Of a DNA stretch of 64,000 bases, positions 19,303-31,223 are shown one piece after another. The notes below the pieces were generated by a model. It was not told where the DNA came from, did not search any database, and saw only the letters and a program-made list of their open reading frames with translations. The DNA is from Methylobacterium persicinum. Its GTDB lineage: Bacteria > Pseudomonadota > Alphaproteobacteria > Rhizobiales > Beijerinckiaceae. The stretch's first letter is position 1, and each line of letters starts with the position of its first letter. Position numbers and translations under genes: made by a program. The stretch is taken from the NCBI RefSeq assembly GCF_022179525.1, contig NZ_BPQX01000018.1, positions 62,001-126,000 of the forward strand, in the 5' to 3' direction.

Positions 19303-20535
19303 TCAGGCCGTCTGCTCCCGGGCAGCGGCCCTGCGCTCCCGGCGGCGGCGTCGCCGGCCGGGCTCCGGGGTGGCATCGAGCCAGATCACCAATCCCAAAG
19401 CGATGATCGCAGGGACACCGAGGGCCAGGAAAGCCCCGGTCCAGCCGAGCCATGCGTAGGCGAGGCCGCCGTACCAGCCCGATAGCGCGCCTCCGACCCC
19501 CTGAACGGCATTGACGCTGCCGAGGGCCGTCTGAGTGCGGCCCGAACCCCAAGTCAGGTCCGCGACCACGACGGGCACGGCGACGCCGACGATCCCCGAG
19601 GCGATCCCGTCGAGAACCTCCGCGCCGATAAGCCAATAGGGGTCGTCGATGAGGCCCGACATCGCCGCCCGCACGGGCAAAACGGCGAAGGCGGCCATCA
19701 GGAGCAGCCGCCGGCCGCGTCGGTCGGCCAGGGAGCCGGCGAAGAGTGCGACCGGCACCATCACGAGCTGCGCCACCATCACGTAGCGGGCCGTCCAAGT
19801 CGTCGCATCGTCGGCGGTGGCCACGAGCTTCTGGCCCAGCAGGGTGAGCATCCCGCCATTGCCGAGGTTGAACAGGGTGAGCGCCACGGTGAGCACCAAC
19901 AGGGGCCTGTGGCCGAGAACCTGTCGGATGCCGCTGCGCTGGGGCTCGTCCTCGTCATCCTCCTTCCACCCCACCGCCCGGCGGCGGTTCCAGGCGCCGG
20001 CCGGGGTGGTGAAGGTGGCGACAATGGCCGCCAGGGACATGCCGCCCAGCACGTAGAAGGCCGTTGCCGGGCCGAAGGGCGTGCCGAGGCTGATCACCCC
20101 TGCGGCCAGGAGGATGCCGAGGTGGTTGAAGGCCTGGTTGCGGCCCTGCTGCTTCGGAAACCCGTCCTTGCCGACGATGCCGAGGGTCAGGGACGCCACC
20201 GCGGGCAGCAGCAGCGTGCCCCCCGCCGCAGCGAGGAGCTGTGCGGTGAAGACGGCGAAGAACCCCCGGGCCGGCAGGAGCAGCAGGGTGCCTGCCAGGA
20301 TCGCCATGCAGGCGCCGCCGATGAGGAGCCGCGGCCGGGGCACCCGGTCCACCAGGGCGCCGAAGGGGCCGCTGAGGAACAGCGTGCCGAACCCGACCAG
20401 GGTGACGACGAACCCGACCCTCGCCGGGCTCCACGAGCCGGATTCCGCCAGCCATGTCCCGAGGAACGGGCCCAGGCCGCCCTGGATGTCACCGATGAAG
20501 AGGTTGATGAGGGCGAGGTGCGAAGTGGGGGCCAT
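19303..20535 (-). CDS. MFS transporter
   Basis: This 410-residue protein has about 12 membrane segments and the loop-2 motif G-x-x-x-D-R-V-P-R-P-R. It has a highly charged central loop (K-E-D-D-E-D-E-P-Q-R) and a basic C-terminal tail. It is probably an inner-membrane exporter, but the substrate cannot be told from sequence. It is convergent with rpoH, the two stops being only 19 nt apart. Confidence 0.88.
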   Translation of the reverse strand: MAPTSHLALINLFIGDIQGGLGPFLGTWLAESGSWSPARVGFVVTLVGFGTLFLSGPFGALVDRVPRPRLLIGGACMAILAGTLLLLPARGFFAVFTAQLLAAAGGTLLLPAVASLTLGIVGKDGFPKQQGRNQAFNHLGILLAAGVISLGTPFGPATAFYVLGGMSLAAIVATFTTPAGAWNRRRAVGWKEDDEDEPQRSGIRQVLGHRPLLVLTVALTLFNLGNGGMLTLLGQKLVATADDATTWTARYVMVAQLVMVPVALFAGSLADRRGRRLLLMAAFAVLPVRAAMSGLIDDPYWLIGAEVLDGIASGIVGVAVPVVVADLTWGSGRTQTALGSVNAVQGVGGALSGWYGGLAYAWLGWTGAFLALGVPAIIALGLVIWLDATPEPGRRRRRRERRAAAREQTA

Positions 20536-20731
20536 GCTGTCCGGGTACCGTCGGGGCCGCCCGCATGGGCTGCCCGGGCAGCGCGGTCAAGCTCTCGTGC
20601 GGTGACCCCGATGGGACCCGGCAACCGCACGCCTTCCAGGCGGAGCGCCAGGTCCCCGGTCCTTCATGCCGGACGGTCCGTCACCCGCAGGACCCTGCGG
20701 ATGCGACCTTGTCCCCAGGCGTTCCGACGCC

Positions 20732-21229
20732 TCAGGAGGCCAGCGGGCCCGTGGCGCCCTGCTGCTCCATCATCTTCTGCCGGTAGAGGCCGACAAAATC
20801 GATCGGGTCGATGTAGAGGGGCGGGAAACCGCCGTTGCGCACCGCCTCGGCGACGATCTGCCGGCCGAAGGGGAAGAGAAGGCGCGGGCACTCGATCATC
20901 ACCGCCGGATGCATCTGATCCTCGGGGATGTTGAGCATGCGGAACACGCCGGCATACTTCACGTCGAAGGCGAACAGGACCTCGCCGTCCATCTTGGCGT
21001 CGCCTTCGAGGGTCAGCTCGACCTCAAAATCGGTCTCGCTCAGCTGGCCGGCGTTGACGTTGACCTGGATGTTGATCTGCGGGGCCTGGCCCTCCTTCGG
21101 CTGAAGGGAGCGCGGGGCGTGGGGGTTCTCGAAGGAGAGGTCCTTCACGTACTGCGCCAGGGCGTTGATCGCAGGGGCACCCTGCGGCATGCCGCCGCCG
21201 TTGCCGTTGGCTGCCGGGGAGTCGGCCAT
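20732..21229 (-). CDS. secB: Protein-export chaperone SecB
   Basis: The 165-residue protein has the SecB core: [13 protein letters not shown] near residue 28, I-N-V-Q-V-N-type strands, [12 protein letters not shown] and [11 protein letters not shown]. SecB keeps preproteins unfolded and hands them to SecA. The start at M-A-D-S-P-A was preferred to the ATG 9 nt upstream, because AAGGA stands at proper distance only for the former. Divergent from timA, an arrangement seen across Rhizobiales. Confidence 0.95.
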   Translation of the reverse strand: MADSPAANGNGGGMPQGAPAINALAQYVKDLSFENPHAPRSLQPKEGQAPQINIQVNVNAGQLSETDFEVELTLEGDAKMDGEVLFAFDVKYAGVFRMLNIPEDQMHPAVMIECPRLLFPFGRQIVAEAVRNGGFPPLYIDPIDFVGLYRQKMMEQQGATGPLAS

Positions 21230-21552
21230 CGGGGTCATCCTTCTCGATCTGGCGTCCGGCGCGGACTGCCGAGGTATAGCGCGGCGCGGGCCGCCAAGAC
21301 CCGGGCTTCCAAGGCACGGGCCTCGGGCGCCGCTAACACGCCCGCAGGGAACGGACAAGCGACGCCTCACCGCCGGTCCGAGGCATTGATCCAACTACGG
21401 ATCGCGCGGCTAGGTCGCATCACAAACATCAGTCGCAGAACAACCGGCTCGATCCGAACGCGTTGGTCGGATAAAGGTGGAGGAAGACGCGCTATGGGAC
21501 GGCCCAATCGCGCGGGGCTTTTGTCGCGCGGACGGCCGCAATCGGATCGGTG
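21230..21552. other. Divergent intergenic region between secB and timA
   Basis: There is no gene-like reading frame in these 323 nt. The part near 21400-21480 is less GC-rich and probably holds the timA promoter. I see no clear sigma-box pair or repeat. Confidence 0.4.
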
Positions 21553-22263
21553 ATGCAGGACGGCTTCGACATAACGACGATCATCTTCCTCGCCCTTGCC
21601 GTCTTCGTGATCTGGCGGCTGCGGTCGGTGCTCGGCCAGAAGACCGGCACGGAGCAGTCGCCGTTCAAGCCGGTGGAGCGCAGCCGGACGGAACCGCAGG
21701 GGCGCGGCGAGCGCGATAACGTGGTGAGATTGCCGGGTGTGGACAGGCTCCCGCAATCCACGCCGCCCGCCGCCCCGCGGGACTGGCGGGGTATTGCCGA
21801 GCCCGGCTCCGAAGTCGCCCGTGGCCTCGAGGCGGTGGTGCAGGTCGAGCCCGCCTTCGACCCCCGCGCCTTCATCGAAGGCGCCAAGGGGGCTTACGAG
21901 GCGATCATGATCGCCTTCGCCAAGGGCGACCGGAAGACCCTTCGCTCCCTGCTGTCCAAGGAAGTCGGGGAGGCCTTCGAACGGGCCATCGCCGAACGCG
22001 AGCGCAACCGGCAGACCCTGGAGACGACCTTCGTATCGATCGACCGGGCGGAGATCGTGGCGGTGGATGTCCGCAACCGCGTGGCCCATGTCACCGTGCG
22101 GTTCCTGTCGAACCTGATCACCGCCACCCGCAACGCCGACGGCAAGGTCGTGGATGGCAGCGCGGAGACGGTGGTCGAGGTGCCCGACGTCTGGACCTTC
22201 GCCCGGACCCTCGGCTCCCGCGATCCGAACTGGCAGCTCGTCGCGACGGAAGCCGGCGCCTGA
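21553..22263 (+). CDS. Tim44/TimA family membrane protein
   Basis: This 236-residue protein has one N-terminal membrane segment (I-T-T-I-I-F-L-A-L-A-V-F-V-I-W-R-L-R). A linker follows, then a C-terminal Tim44-like domain (about residues 95-232) with F-I-E-G-A-K-G-A-Y-E-A-I and D-V-W-T-F-A-R. Bacterial TimA proteins are inner-membrane proteins related to the mitochondrial import subunit Tim44. The start is the ATG at 21553; a GTG directly before it is possible. It is followed by mltA. Confidence 0.92.
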   Translation: MQDGFDITTIIFLALAVFVIWRLRSVLGQKTGTEQSPFKPVERSRTEPQGRGERDNVVRLPGVDRLPQSTPPAAPRDWRGIAEPGSEVARGLEAVVQVEPAFDPRAFIEGAKGAYEAIMIAFAKGDRKTLRSLLSKEVGEAFERAIAERERNRQTLETTFVSIDRAEIVAVDVRNRVAHVTVRFLSNLITATRNADGKVVDGSAETVVEVPDVWTFARTLGSRDPNWQLVATEAGA

Positions 22264-22276
22264 CCTGCCACGTGAC

Positions 22277-23449
22277 GTGCCCTTCCCCCGTGCCCGCCCC
22301 GCGACCGCAGCCGTCGCCCTCGCTGCGGCTCTCCTGAGCGGTTCCGCCGCCGCCGTCCCGAACGAGGTCGGCGGCGCCCGGTTGGAGCCGGTGGCGGTCG
22401 CGGACCTGCCGGGCTTTCCAGGGCCCGATCCCGCAGGGGCGCTGGCGGCCTTCCGCCGGGTCTGCACCGCGACGCCGCCGGCCCAGCCGCAACCGTCCAC
22501 CGTCGCCGGCGACCCCGCCGCCCTCGCCGCCGCCTGTGCCAGGGCGGCCGGTGTCGGGGATGCGGAGGCTGGCGCTTTCTTCCGGGACGCCTTCGTGGCC
22601 TACCGGGTCGTCCGACCGGATGGGCGACCGGGCTTCCTCACCGGTTATTTCGAGCCCGAGCTTCCGGGCTCCCTCACGCCGGGACCTGGCTACACCGCCG
22701 CGATCCTCGCCCGGCCCGACGACCTCGTCAGCCTCGGGCCCGACGAGACGCGGCCCGGCCTCGACCCGGCCCTGCGCGCCGCCCGGGCTGCGGGGGAGGG
22801 GTTCGAGGCCTATCCCGACCGGGCGTCCATCGAGGACGGGGCCCTGGGCGAGAGGGCGCGGCCGCTCCTCTGGCTGCGCGACGGAGTCGATCTCCTCGTC
22901 CTGCAGGTGCAGGGCTCGGGACGGATCCGGCTGCCGGACGGACGCGTCGTGAGGGCGCTCTACGACGGGCGCAATGGAAGACCCTACACGGCCGTGGCCA
23001 AGCTGATCGTGCAGGAAGGTCATCTGCCCTTGGAGGGTCTGACCCTCGCCCGCTGGACGGGATGGCTGCGGGCGCATCCCGAGGAAGCCAAACGGCTCAT
23101 CCGGCAAAACGCGTCCTACATCTTCTTTCGCCTCGCCGCGGTCGAGGAGCCATCCCTAGGGCCGCCGGGGGCGGCCAACGCACCTCTCAGCCCGGGGATC
23201 GGGCTCGCCGTCGATTCGACCCTCTGGCGCTACGGACTGCCCTTCTGGCTCGAAGGCCGATTGCCCGGGGCGGGCGAGGGGGAACACGGTCGTCTCGCCA
23301 TCGCCGCCGACACCGGCTCGGCGATCACCGGCCCGGCCAGGGGCGACCTCTTCGTCGGGAGCGGCGTGGCGGCGGGCGTCGCCGCCGGCAACCTCCGCGA
23401 TCCGGTCGGCTTCGTGGTGCTGCTGCCCCGCACCGGGAGCCTGCCGTGA
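22277..23449 (+). CDS. mltA: Membrane-bound lytic transglycosylase A (MltA)
   Basis: The 390-residue protein has a signal peptide (P-R-A-R-P-A-T-A-A-V-A-L-A-A-A-L-L-S-G-S-A-A-A), then an MltA domain with G-Y-F-E-P-E-L-P-G-S near residue 122. A C-terminal 3D domain follows, with D-T-G-S-A-I-T-G-P-A-R-G-D-L-F-V-G-S-G. The three aspartates of the 3D motif are present. It cleaves glycan strands to 1,6-anhydro ends. The GTG start was chosen because it opens the signal peptide 13 nt after timA. The stop overlaps the smr start. Confidence 0.9.
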   Translation: MPFPRARPATAAVALAAALLSGSAAAVPNEVGGARLEPVAVADLPGFPGPDPAGALAAFRRVCTATPPAQPQPSTVAGDPAALAAACARAAGVGDAEAGAFFRDAFVAYRVVRPDGRPGFLTGYFEPELPGSLTPGPGYTAAILARPDDLVSLGPDETRPGLDPALRAARAAGEGFEAYPDRASIEDGALGERARPLLWLRDGVDLLVLQVQGSGRIRLPDGRVVRALYDGRNGRPYTAVAKLIVQEGHLPLEGLTLARWTGWLRAHPEEAKRLIRQNASYIFFRLAAVEEPSLGPPGAANAPLSPGIGLAVDSTLWRYGLPFWLEGRLPGAGEGEHGRLAIAADTGSAITGPARGDLFVGSGVAAGVAAGNLRDPVGFVVLLPRTGSLP

Positions 23450-24113
23450 AGCCGCCGCGCCGCCCCCGCAGTCTCACGGTCGGCGAGGCACGCCTCTGGC
23501 GTGAGGTCGCCAAGCTCATCACGCCGCTTGCCGGTCGCGCCGGGCCCGAACCCGGCGGGGCGGCACCATCGGGTGAGGCTGGTGCCAAGCCCCCCGTGAC
23601 GCCGTCCGCCCACACGCCGGCCCGGATGCCCGACAGGCTGTCCGGCCCCGTTCCGGCGATGCTGCAGGCCCGGCCTTCCCGCACACCCGCGCCCACCGAG
23701 AAGGCAGCCTCGCGCAACCCGCCGAAATTCGCCCCGCCACCGCCGCGCCTTCCCACGGCGGCACCCTATCAGGCCCCGCCGCAACGTCCCCTGCCGGCGG
23801 CCGGCCTCGAACGGCAGGCCCGCCTCGCCCTTCGCCGGGGCCGCCAGAGCATCGAGGCGCGGATCGATCTGCACGGCATGATCCAGGCCGAGGCCCATGC
23901 GGCGTTGACGGGCTTCCTCCTGCGGTCCCGGGCGGCGGGGCTGGGCTACGTCCTCGTCGTCACCGGAAAGGGCGGGGAAGGCTATGCCGACCCGTTCGGT
24001 GAACGCGGCGTGCTGCGCCGGAGCGTGCCCCATTGGCTGCGGAGCGCGGAGCTCCGGGGGATCGTCATCGGCTTCGAGGAGGCGGCCCGCCACCACGGCG
24101 GCGGGGGCGCGCT

Positions 24114-24138
<25 letters not shown>
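23446..24138 (+). CDS. Smr domain protein
   Basis: The 230-residue protein has a proline-rich N-terminal half. Its C-terminal Smr domain has I-D-L-H-G-M at about residue 145 and V-V-T-G-K-G-G near 175. Smr domains are nucleases or RNA/DNA-binding modules; the target is unknown. It begins with a GTG that overlaps the mltA stop (GTGA), so translation is probably coupled. Its last 25 nt overlap the end of the convergent RND pump gene. Confidence 0.9.
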
Positions 24139-27281
<3,143 letters not shown>

Positions 27282-27289
27282 CGGTCCCC

Positions 27290-28696
27290 TCAATCCGTGG
27301 AGCCCAGCAGGCTGCGCAGCAGGATCGCCTTCAGGGCGAAGCTGCCCTTCGTCGCGACGGTCTCGCCGTCGGCCACGCCATCCTCGACCTCGACCCAGTC
27401 CGAGCGCCGGACGCCGAGCTTGAGGGCCCGGCGCTCGAACGTGTTCGGCCCGGTGCGGACGAAGGCGATCGGCCCCTGCTCAGTCTCCTGCACCGCGGTA
27501 GCGGGGAGCGTGACGCCCGTCCGGCCGAGATCGGCGGAGATCGTCACCGACACGAACATGTTGGCGCGCAGGATGTCGGCGGGGTTGGCGATCTCGATCC
27601 GCGCCGGGGCGGTGTTGGTGGCGGGGTCGAGGGCGGCGTTGATCGCCCCCACCTGACCCGCAAAATGCGGATGCCCGGGCACGGGGGCATCGACGTCCGC
27701 CTCGTCCCCGGTCTTCACCCAGGCGATGTCGGGCCCGTAGAGGTTGGCGAGGACCAGCATCCGCGACGGGTCGGCCACGGTGAAGGCGTCGCGGGCGGTG
27801 TCGACGACCTCGCCGACGGTGATGCCGACACTCGTCACCACGCCCGCGAGGGGCGTGACGATGGCGCTGGTGCCAGGCGCCGCCCCCTCGGCGGGGGCGA
27901 GGCGCTCGTACTGGGCCCGGTACATGTCCGCATTGGCCTGGGCGGACTTCACCGCCGCCTGCGCCTTGGCGAGATCGACCTGACGCCGCTCCACTTCCGC
28001 CTTTGCGACGCCGCCGAACGAGAGCTGCTCCTGTCCGCGCTTCAGCTGGAGCGCGGCGGCCTGTTCCGACGCCTGCGCCTCTCCCAGGGCGGCGTTGGCT
28101 GATGCGAGGCCGTTGCGTGCGTCGAGGATTCCCGCCGCATCGAGGGTGGCGAGGACCTGCCCGGCATGGACCCGGTCCCCCGGCTGCACGGCGAGGCTGA
28201 GAATGCGCCCCTGCGTCCGGGGCTTCAGATGGGTGACCCGCCGCTCGTCGAAGGCGACCGTGCCAGGTGCCCGGACCGGCAGGACGATTCGCCGCGTCTG
28301 CGCTTTCCCCTCCGCGAGGCCGGCGCGTTTCTGGCCGGCCTCGTCGAGGGTCACGACGTCCGGGTTGCCCCCGTCCGACTTGCCGTCGCCCGTCTTGCCC
28401 GCATCTCCCTTGCCCGGATCGCCGGCTGAGTCCGTCTGGCCGTACCCCATGAAGCCGAGCAGCGCGTCCTTCTCGTACCAGCCGGCGCCGGCGAGGACCG
28501 CGACGAGCACCAGCGCGAACGCCTTCCCGCGTCCGCCCCGGCTGCGTTCGTCGCGCGGGGCCTCCACGGTGGGCGCTCCCGTGTGAGCCGGGGCAGCCTC
28601 GTCGTCGTGGGTACCGGCATCCGCTCCGGTCGGTTCCGAGTCGCGCAAGGTCATGGCAGGCTGCGGCTCATGGCGGCGGGCAGGGACGTCGCGCAT
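27290..28696 (-). CDS. czcB: RND efflux periplasmic adaptor (CzcB-type membrane fusion protein)
   Basis: The 468-residue protein has a charged N-terminus and a membrane anchor near residues 58-76 (A-F-A-L-V-L-V-A-V-L-A-G-A-G-W-Y). A G/D/K-rich linker is followed by lipoyl, coiled-coil (about 195-265) and beta-barrel domains. It bridges CzcA and an outer-membrane channel. No histidine-rich metal-binding N-terminus is seen, unlike some CzcB proteins. The start could also be the ATG at 28654. It begins 7 nt after the PhaR-domain gene. Confidence 0.9.
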   Translation of the reverse strand: MRDVPARRHEPQPAMTLRDSEPTGADAGTHDDEAAPAHTGAPTVEAPRDERSRGGRGKAFALVLVAVLAGAGWYEKDALLGFMGYGQTDSAGDPGKGDAGKTGDGKSDGGNPDVVTLDEAGQKRAGLAEGKAQTRRIVLPVRAPGTVAFDERRVTHLKPRTQGRILSLAVQPGDRVHAGQVLATLDAAGILDARNGLASANAALGEAQASEQAAALQLKRGQEQLSFGGVAKAEVERRQVDLAKAQAAVKSAQANADMYRAQYERLAPAEGAAPGTSAIVTPLAGVVTSVGITVGEVVDTARDAFTVADPSRMLVLANLYGPDIAWVKTGDEADVDAPVPGHPHFAGQVGAINAALDPATNTAPARIEIANPADILRANMFVSVTISADLGRTGVTLPATAVQETEQGPIAFVRTGPNTFERRALKLGVRRSDWVEVEDGVADGETVATKGSFALKAILLRSLLGSTD

Positions 28697-28703
28697 GGCG
28701 GCA

Positions 28704-28901
28704 TCACGCGTCGAAGCCCGACGGCAGAACCGTATCGGTCACGTAGCGGCCCGTCTCGACTTCGCGCACGATCACCTCGAACCCATCCGCACGCCACTCC
28801 TTCAGCCGATCCACCGTAACGTAGGTCGCGGTCGTGACATCGTAGAGCCGCGACTGCCTGTAACGGTTGATCAGACGCCGGGGACGCCGCTTCCTAGGCA
28901 C
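28704..28901 (-). CDS. Free-standing PhaR-type (PHB/PHA accumulation regulator) DNA-binding domain protein
   Basis: The 65-residue protein consists only of the N-terminal PhaR DNA-binding domain. The conserved pattern R-R-L-I-N-R-Y-x-x-S-R-L-Y-D, then Y-V-T-V-D-R-L, F-E-V and T-G-R-Y-V-T matches the fold of R-L-I-K-K-Y-P-N-R-R-L-Y-D proteins. The C-terminal oligomerisation part of true PhaR is missing. GTG at 28901 follows a GGGGGTG ribosome-like site; a longer form starting at GTG 28910 or TTG 28964 is possible. It stands directly in front of czcBA on the same strand. Confidence 0.75.
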   Translation of the reverse strand: MPRKRRPRRLINRYRQSRLYDVTTATYVTVDRLKEWRADGFEVIVREVETGRYVTDTVLPSGFDA

Positions 28902-29152
28902 GGGCCACACCCCCGTGCGACCCGCAACCCGCGTTGACACTCGCCATTCCCGCTCGATCGCCAAACAGCGGCCCCGCTGTGTCGGCCTGGATGAACAGAC
29001 CGAACGCAGCCGGGGTTGCGCCTGATTTTAGAGACGTTCCAGAACTTGGGACTTCCACCGTCTGGCGCCATTAAATTCGGGTTCATACGGGTCTGTCCGG
29101 GGCGACCTTCCCCGGCCGATCCGGCAAAGAGGCCAGGCGAGAGGATGGAAGC

Positions 29153-29830
29153 GTGGCGCGGTTGCTGCTGATCGAGGACGATGCCGACACGGCCGCTGAC
29201 GTGCTCGCCGACCTGCGCGGGCGCGGCCACGAAGTTGATTGGGCCGCCACCGGACCCGATGGCGCCCAGGCCGCAAGGAAGGGCGCCTGGGGCGCGATCA
29301 TCCTCGACCGGATGTTGCCGGGTCTCGAAGGCCTGGAGCTGCTGCAGGACTTGCGGCAGGCCGGCGACCGGACGCCGGCCCTGGTGCTTAGCGCCCTCGG
29401 CGATGTCGACGAGCGGATCCGGGGCTTGCGTTCCGGTGGCGACGACTACCTCGCCAAGCCCTTCGCCCTCGGCGAGCTCGCCGCGCGCATCGAGGCCCTG
29501 CTGCGCCGCCCGGTGGAGGCGCCGGAGACCGTGCTGCGCCTCGGCAGCCTTGAGCTCGACCTGATGGCCGGGCTCGGGCGGCGGGGCGGCCGGGACCTCG
29601 ACCTGCTGCCACGGGAGCTCAAGCTCCTAGCCTACCTCATGCGCCGGCCGGGCCAGGTGGTCACCCGCGCCATGCTGTTCGAGGAAGTCTGGGGCTACCG
29701 CTTCACGCCGAAATCGAACCTGATCGACGTGCATGTCGGCCGCCTCCGGCGCAAGCTCGAGGCCGGCGGTGAGCCATCGCTCATCGTGAATGTGCGCGGT
29801 ATCGGCTTCACCCTGTCCGCCGATGACTGA
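29153..29830 (+). CDS. OmpR-family response regulator (CzcR-like)
   Basis: The 225-residue protein has a receiver domain with acidic pocket E8-D9-D10, phospho-acceptor D52 and K102. A winged-helix DNA-binding domain follows (about 128-223), with the pattern L-P-R-E-L-K-L-L-A-Y-L-M and D-V-H-V-G-R-L-R-R-K-L. The start is a GTG with GAGGATGGAAG just upstream. It is divergent from the czcBA operon and overlaps its kinase gene, so it probably controls the metal efflux genes; that link rests on position. Confidence 0.9.
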   Translation: MARLLLIEDDADTAADVLADLRGRGHEVDWAATGPDGAQAARKGAWGAIILDRMLPGLEGLELLQDLRQAGDRTPALVLSALGDVDERIRGLRSGGDDYLAKPFALGELAARIEALLRRPVEAPETVLRLGSLELDLMAGLGRRGGRDLDLLPRELKLLAYLMRRPGQVVTRAMLFEEVWGYRFTPKSNLIDVHVGRLRRKLEAGGEPSLIVNVRGIGFTLSADD

Positions 29831-31178
29831 GATCCTCCGGTCCACCGCCTTCCGTTGGGCCGTCGGCATCGCCCTGTGGTCGGTGCTGTTCGCCCTCGCG
29901 ATTTTCGGCTTCGTCTACTGGCAGACCGCGGGACTGCTTCGGGAAGAGCTGGCCGAGACGCTCCGCCTGGAGATCCGCGCCGTCGCCGCCGACCCCGCCG
30001 CGGCGGCGGAGCGGGTCGATACCTGGGTCGCGGTGGATCCCCACGCGGAGCATTACGGCGGACTGTTCGGCCCGGACGGACGGCGCCGGGCGGGCAACCT
30101 CGACGCCGTTCCCGCGGGCCTGCACCCGGACGGAGACCCATACCGGGTCGGCGCCATGGTCGAACTGGCGCAGCAGCGGATCCACGACGAGATCTGGGCG
30201 GCCTCCCTCGCCCTGCCGGACGGCAGCGTCGCGGTCATCGGCCACGATTCCGACGAGCTCGACCGGGTCCAGGGCATGACCATGCGGGCGCTCGGGGTCG
30301 GGCTCGCCCCGACGCTAGCCCTGTCCATGGTCGGCGGCCTCTTCCTTGCCGGCCGGGCGCGCCGACGCCTCGCGGCGACGGAGGCGGCGATGGATCGGGT
30401 GATGCGCGGTGAACTGCGCACCCGCCTCCCCGTCGGCACGCGGGGCGACGAGTTCGACCGTCTCGCGGGCAACGTGAACCGGATGCTCGACCGGATCGAA
30501 GGGCTGATGGGCGATATCCGCAGCGTCGGCGACGCCGTGGCCCACGATCTGCGCACCCCCCTGACCCGCCTGCGGGCGCGTCTGGAACGGAGCCGGGAGC
30601 AGGCCGCCACCGTGGACGAGTTCCGGGTGGCGATCGACCACGGGCTGGCCTGGATCGACCAGACCCTCGCCATGGTCACCGCGGTTCTGCGCATCGGCGA
30701 GATGGAGGACGAGCGACGCCGGGCCGGCTTCGGACCCCTGGCCCTCGGCGACCTCGTGACGGACAGCGTGGAGCTGTTCGAACCCCTGGCCGAGGAGCGG
30801 GGCATCCGTCTCACGGCGATCGCGGACGGGGCACCCCCCATCCTCGGGGACCAGGACCTCTGCGCCGAGGCCCTGGCGAACCTCATCGACAACGCCCTCA
30901 AGTTCACGCCGGAGGGGGGCGAGGTGCGCGTGCTGGCGACCCGCCGGGCGGGGGCGGGGATCCTCGCCGTGGAGGATACCGGGCCGGGCATCCCACCCGG
31001 CGAGCGCGACCGGGTGTTCCGGCGTTTCTACCGGGCGGAGGCCGCCCGCCTCACCCCCGGGCATGGCCTCGGCCTCGGGCTGGTGGCGGCCATCGCCAAG
31101 CTGCATGGAGCCACCGTCGCGGTGACGGACGCCCCCGGCGGCGGCTGCCGGATGGAGATCGCCTTCCCGGGTGGCTGA
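29823..31178 (+). CDS. Sensor histidine kinase (CzcS-like)
   Basis: The 451-residue kinase has two membrane segments (about 11-33 and 158-178) around a periplasmic sensor of about 120 residues. The sensor contains H-x-x-x-E-H-Y and other histidines. A HAMP domain, a DHp domain with H241 (V-A-H-D-L-R-T-P-L) and an ATPase domain (L-A-N-L-I-D-N-A-L-K-F and G-H-G-L-G-L-G-L) follow. Its ATG overlaps the end of the response regulator by 8 nt, so the two are translationally coupled. Metal sensing is inferred from location. Confidence 0.9.
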   Translation: MTEILRSTAFRWAVGIALWSVLFALAIFGFVYWQTAGLLREELAETLRLEIRAVAADPAAAAERVDTWVAVDPHAEHYGGLFGPDGRRRAGNLDAVPAGLHPDGDPYRVGAMVELAQQRIHDEIWAASLALPDGSVAVIGHDSDELDRVQGMTMRALGVGLAPTLALSMVGGLFLAGRARRRLAATEAAMDRVMRGELRTRLPVGTRGDEFDRLAGNVNRMLDRIEGLMGDIRSVGDAVAHDLRTPLTRLRARLERSREQAATVDEFRVAIDHGLAWIDQTLAMVTAVLRIGEMEDERRRAGFGPLALGDLVTDSVELFEPLAEERGIRLTAIADGAPPILGDQDLCAEALANLIDNALKFTPEGGEVRVLATRRAGAGILAVEDTGPGIPPGERDRVFRRFYRAEAARLTPGHGLGLGLVAAIAKLHGATVAVTDAPGGGCRMEIAFPGG

Positions 31179-31223
31179 TCGGGCTTTCCCTCTCTCCGTA
31201 GGACGGGGAGGGGGGAAAAGTGG

